The notes below the pieces were generated by a model. It was not told the DNA's origin, made no database searches, and saw only the letters and a program-made list of their open reading frames with translations. Positions 60,331-64,000 of a stretch of DNA of 64,000 bases are shown here, piece after piece. This DNA comes from Alnus glutinosa (Eukaryota; Streptophyta; Magnoliopsida; Fagales; Betulaceae): positions 3,180,001-3,244,000 of the forward strand of contig NC_084888.1 of assembly GCF_958979055.1 (NCBI RefSeq), given 5' to 3'. Made by a program: the position numbers and the translations under genes. Positions within the stretch are counted from its first letter, which is position 1; the number at the start of each line of letters is the position of its first letter.

Positions 60331-61591
60331 TGTAACGTTATACTGATACGCCAACGTTCAAATCCCTTGCCAGTCGCCACCGATGCGAACAAAAAATCCT
60401 GGGCTGAGATAGCACCGACTTCACCGAAAAGCAGAAGACCCATTCTTCTAGGAGCGACCTATTCTCTATGGGCCAATCACTTGGGCCTCAAATGGGCTTA
60501 GATAGTAGTCCAGTCTTCGGATTGCCGCCAAAATACCACTTGCTCTCCGTTCATTAAGGGGGGGGTAATGAGGTAATCAGTACACTAGAGGGAGGTAGCC
60601 GAGGTGAGCAATGAAACGCACCATCAAAACTAGAGAAAAGAGCTAAAGGTTCCGAATATGAAGAGATTTTTCTCTTTGAAATATGGGAAAATATGGAGTT
60701 TTCTCAAAAGAAGGAATCACGATAATACGATATGATGGGCTCTTGAAGGCTTGAAGCAGTACGTAATGCATAGAAAAATGAGGGAACGATCACGGCGCTC
60801 TCGTGACTGCACGAGAGAGAGTCTTCGCTCACGACTTTCTCGTGAACCAAACTGTTGAGGAAATTCCCTCCACCGCTGTTACGAAATGGAAAAGGACGAG
60901 TTTAATGAAATAGGGGAACAAGTACAATAGGGGACGGATGATTTGATTCTCGACTCCCGCTTGCTCCCTTCCAAATATAAGACAACGTCAAATCCCCACC
61001 ACCGAAGTAACTTTTTTTTATGAAAAAGAGGGAATACAGGTGATATATAATTAATATACACATTTATTGAGGTAACGGACACACTCTCTCTCACTCTCTC
61101 TCTCTCTCTTCTCGGAGAACATCATACTTGATTTCCTCCTAACTTGGCCGTAGGAGGAGGCAACACCGAAACAACCCCAACACCCCTTTGTTTTACAGGT
61201 TCGGAGCAAGGAATTAAGCCTGAAGGTTCTATTTCATGTGTCAATCTTCTTGTGGAGATCCAATCTGTTGTTGATTCGTCATAGTGGAAAATTTGACATC
61301 AACACAAACAAAGAGTAATGCTAGGAGAAAAGGATCCTTGGTTAGAGTATTTACAGCAGCTTCTCTAAAGAGGGCATGTTCTTTAAGTTTTATAAAAAAT
61401 TTCAAGAAAATTACAAAAACCCCTCCATAGCAGCTTTCCTAAAATTTTCGTTTACCTGAGAAGTGTCCCAATGTATTGAGAAACACTATTCACTTCCCAT
61501 TCAATTGTTTATTCACAAAAATATATTATCTAAAAAGTAGTTGTGTTCTCTATATTTAGGAAAAATGGTTAGAAAGTTGCTGGAAATGCTT
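60331..61591. other. Upstream region of the small gene
   Basis: 60400-60560 has promoter-like site II motifs. 61080-61110 is a (CT)n tract followed by a GC-richer stretch to 61220 that may be an unseen gene's leader or an old insertion. 61340-61590 resembles a worn MITE (TTACAGCAGCTTCTCTAAA, GGAAATGCTTTTAGGC). Confidence 0.4.
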
Positions 61592-61669
61592 TTAGGCTAA
61601 TATGAGGGGCAAAATTGTCTCAATTTTAATTTTAATGTTGAGACAATTTTGCCCCTCTTTTAAGCCTAA
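61592..61669. repeat. Short perfect hairpin / mini-foldback
   Basis: Arms 61592-61623 and 61638-61669 are inverted repeats. The inner 20 bp GAGGGGCAAAATTGTCTCAA is matched exactly; the outer 12 bp (TTAGGC...) match with four differences. The loop is 14 nt of A/T. Too short for a classical MITE; may be a transposon tip or a small-RNA-like hairpin. Confidence 0.75.
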
Positions 61670-62182
61670 CCGGCTGAGGATCCTTTGCAATACTATGAAA
61701 CAACATTCTGTCTGTAAAGCATCCGATTTTTTGCTAGCAGCTTTTTTTTTTTAAAAAAAAAAAAATACACAAGAAAGAAAATTTAAATTTATCAGATTCA
61801 AATTTTTCTTAATCAGTTCCTTTGGAATCTCCTTTGGGATTTTCAAAAAATTTAGCATTATTGTTCATAAATTTTCTTTAACTATAATTCATAAATTTTT
61901 AAAAATTTCTATATATAGCAAACGTAACTAATCCATTCTCATCATCAGAATCCTTATTAGATTAATTATTTGGTTTTATTTTTTTTAGCAGTTTTAAAAG
62001 CAATGGATTTAGTTTTCTTAAGATGAGGCAAAGAAAATTCATAAGTTTGAAGAGAGCCAACAAGTTCTTCAATTTTCATATTATTAAGATTTTTGTTTTC
62101 CTCAATATTGGTAACCTTTATCATAAATCTTTCAAACAAATCTTAAAATCTTTTTAATGAGTTTAGCATCAGAAATTTTCTT

Positions 62183-62560
62183 TCAAAGATTTATCATAGA
62201 ATTACACAAATCACTTATCTTAGTATAAAATTCATTAAAATATTCTTTTTCCAACATCTTAATTCCTTTAAATTGAGAAGCCAACATTTGAAGTTTTGTA
62301 GATTTTACAAGTTTAATTAATTCATATGTGGTTTTTAGGATTTCCCATGCTTTTTGGTCAGTTTCACAATAAGAAATTCTTGAGAATTCTAATGGGGAAA
62401 GTATTTGGCATAGAGCATTCATACTTTGTCATTCACAACACGAGAGTGTCTTTGATGAATAGTTTGCTTAGCAATTTCTATCTCTGGTGGAGTCCAACCA
62501 ATTTCGATAATTTGCCAAGCGTCTATTGATTTTAGAAAAAATCTTATACAGGATTATTTT
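62183..62560 (-). mobile_element. Fossil Copia-type LTR element, gag (UBN2) fragment
   Basis: The minus-strand translation contains ETDQKAWEILKTTYE and STKLQMLASQFKGIKMLE followed by FNEFYTKISDL, typical of the gag/UBN2 region of Copia elements. Only part of gag is seen; pol is absent from this place. The element is broken and old. Confidence 0.8.
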
Positions 62561-62989
62561 TTGTTGTTTGATTGTAAACTTGAAAATACTCTGAAAATAT
62601 TTTTCAACTTTTGGCTCACGCCAAAAATCATCAAATATTTTCATATAATTATAAAACCTATAAATAACAACTTTCATTCACAAAATAAAATATTAATATA
62701 AAACAACTAAAATGATCAACCTAAAATTTGGGAAAAACTTTTTACAAAAAAGGTTTTATGTTATCAAATGGATGAGCACGAGATATCACCCGAGTTATTA
62801 GAGTCTTCTGCGTTGCTTTATTCTTGAGTCCTTATCATATTGTTTTCTTATATTTAGTTTGAATGGTTTAAGCGTTTGAGTTGTATTATGTTTTAGTATT
62901 CTTTTTTGGTTGAGTAGTCTCAATGTTTGAGACTTAGTTTGTTTATTTATCTCTTAGATTGGTTGAATATTGTCAAGTTGAGTATATTT

Positions 62990-63370
62990 CTGTGAGTTGA
63001 TAAGTCTATGTTTTATTATGTTAGTAGGAGTCTATTGTTATTGGTACGTAGATGATTATCATCACGTATTGGAGTCAAAGTAGGAATTAACCAACTTGTG
63101 GTTTAATCCTACACTATTCTATAGTCTATTTAAAGAGAAGCAACGTGAATAAAAAGTACGAAAAGAATTAATTTAAATCTTGTGTTTAAAAAGGTCTAGA
63201 TTTCTTGAGAATCTAAAAGGTCTAGGTTCTCTCAGAATCTAAGATTTAGATTCCCTCAAAACCTAACAATCTATCAAAATAAGTAGGAAGAAGCAGATTC
63301 TAAGTCCAACTTATTTCTCTATTGAAAAACGTATTACAAGATCCGTTACTTATTCATGTAACAATTTTAC
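62990..63370 (+). repeat. Possible LTR-like remnant
   Basis: AT-rich leader-like DNA with TCTATTTAAAGAGAAGCAACG and tandem words GGTCTAGATTTCTTGAGAATC / GGTCTAGGTTCTCTCAGAATC (about 63193 and 63219), as in Copia LTR tails. No partner LTR is seen, and the link to the gag fragment is unproven. Confidence 0.3.
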
Positions 63371-64000
63371 TATACAACAAATGGGCCTAGGTTCCCTTTC
63401 AAGTTTGAGGGCACAGGTTCCAAAATGTTAAATATATTAAACAAACCCAATTTATGTTTCTTTCGATTAGATAATAGCCGTTTTCAATCTCACGAGTAAA
63501 ATTAGGATGGAATTCGTCACTTATGTCAAAAAAATTACACTTTTTTTTTTTAATTTATTTTATTTTTTTTTAAAAAAAAGATTGGTCCAATCGTACCTAA
63601 GGCTGTACAAATGATTGCCGTTAGCAATTATTGGGTATAACTACAAACCGCAACTGTCTAAGATGATTATTGAATTTTAACAATCGTAACTACTCTGCTT
63701 AGGCGTTTAGCGATTATTAAATCATATAATTAACTGTTGGTAACTGCTTTTTATATGCTAACTTTTTGGATATTTTTTTTTATTATTTTTTTAAAATAAA
63801 GGCTTATCGAATAAGTAATTGAAAGGATTCATGTCGTATCCATTGACAAAAGTACTGTAATCCTCCATTCCATGTAAAATTAAACAATATATACCATGAA
63901 AAGTGTAAAGAATTATATATCCATATACATAAATGAACATGAAAAAATAAGATAATATAAGTTGCATAACAAGCTTACCAATTCAAATGCCGATAAGATT
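63371..64000. other. Right edge, no gene; partial hAT-like repeat
   Basis: 63600-63760 contains AGGCTGTACAAATGATTGCCG and GTTGGTAACTGC words related to the ends of the element at 29472-31091. The rest is AT-rich with T and A runs. Confidence 0.45.

Overview
The window is nuclear DNA of a eudicot plant, probably a woody rosid. Genes are intron-rich and sparse and sit in AT-rich sequence full of small inverted-repeat DNA transposons, microsatellites and homopolymers. All gene families recognised are plant-typical. The species cannot be named from sequence alone.

Left part (1-24 kb). The last two exons of an ACA1/ACA2/ACA7-type Ca2+-ATPase enter from the left edge (1-1549, +). Three cyclin genes of the CYCD5 type follow, all on the minus strand: A (3907-5520), B (8662-10231) and C (19877-21364). 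A complete condensin II CAP-G2 gene (11133-16387, +) lies between B and C. The cyclins share exon structure, 3' flanks and a proximal promoter block with an E2F-type site. They differ in the number and quality of the N-terminal retinoblastoma-binding (LxCxE) motif. The promoter of A also carries a MITE whose empty site survives in B. The array therefore links G1/S control (E2F-RB-cyclin D) with a condensin gene by position; only the cyclin-RB-E2F link is functional, and it is inferred from motifs.

Middle (24-33.5 kb) has no gene that I can support. It holds a poly(A)-tailed retroposon, hAT-type elements, one nested stack of three inverted-repeat elements, GC-rich 'gcgggg' repeats and AT-rich dispersed repeats.

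Right part (33.5-64 kb). In order: a BTB-TAZ scaffold gene with a 5'UTR intron (coding 35081-37034, +); a 5'-truncated LINE with a long target duplication (37590-39081); a class I formin (41135-45127, -) with an unexplained 123-codon open frame just downstream; a MULE-type MITE with a perfect 9-bp duplication (47977-48394); a GH17-like/X8 protein whose catalytic acid position is changed (52893-54259, +); an initiator tRNA-Met gene (54951-55022, -); and a four-exon gene for an 85-residue coiled-coil protein (58063-60330, -). The right edge holds a fossil Copia gag fragment.

Exon joins were assigned by eye from reading frame, GT/AG signals, family alignment from memory and comparison among paralogues. 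No transcript or database evidence was available.
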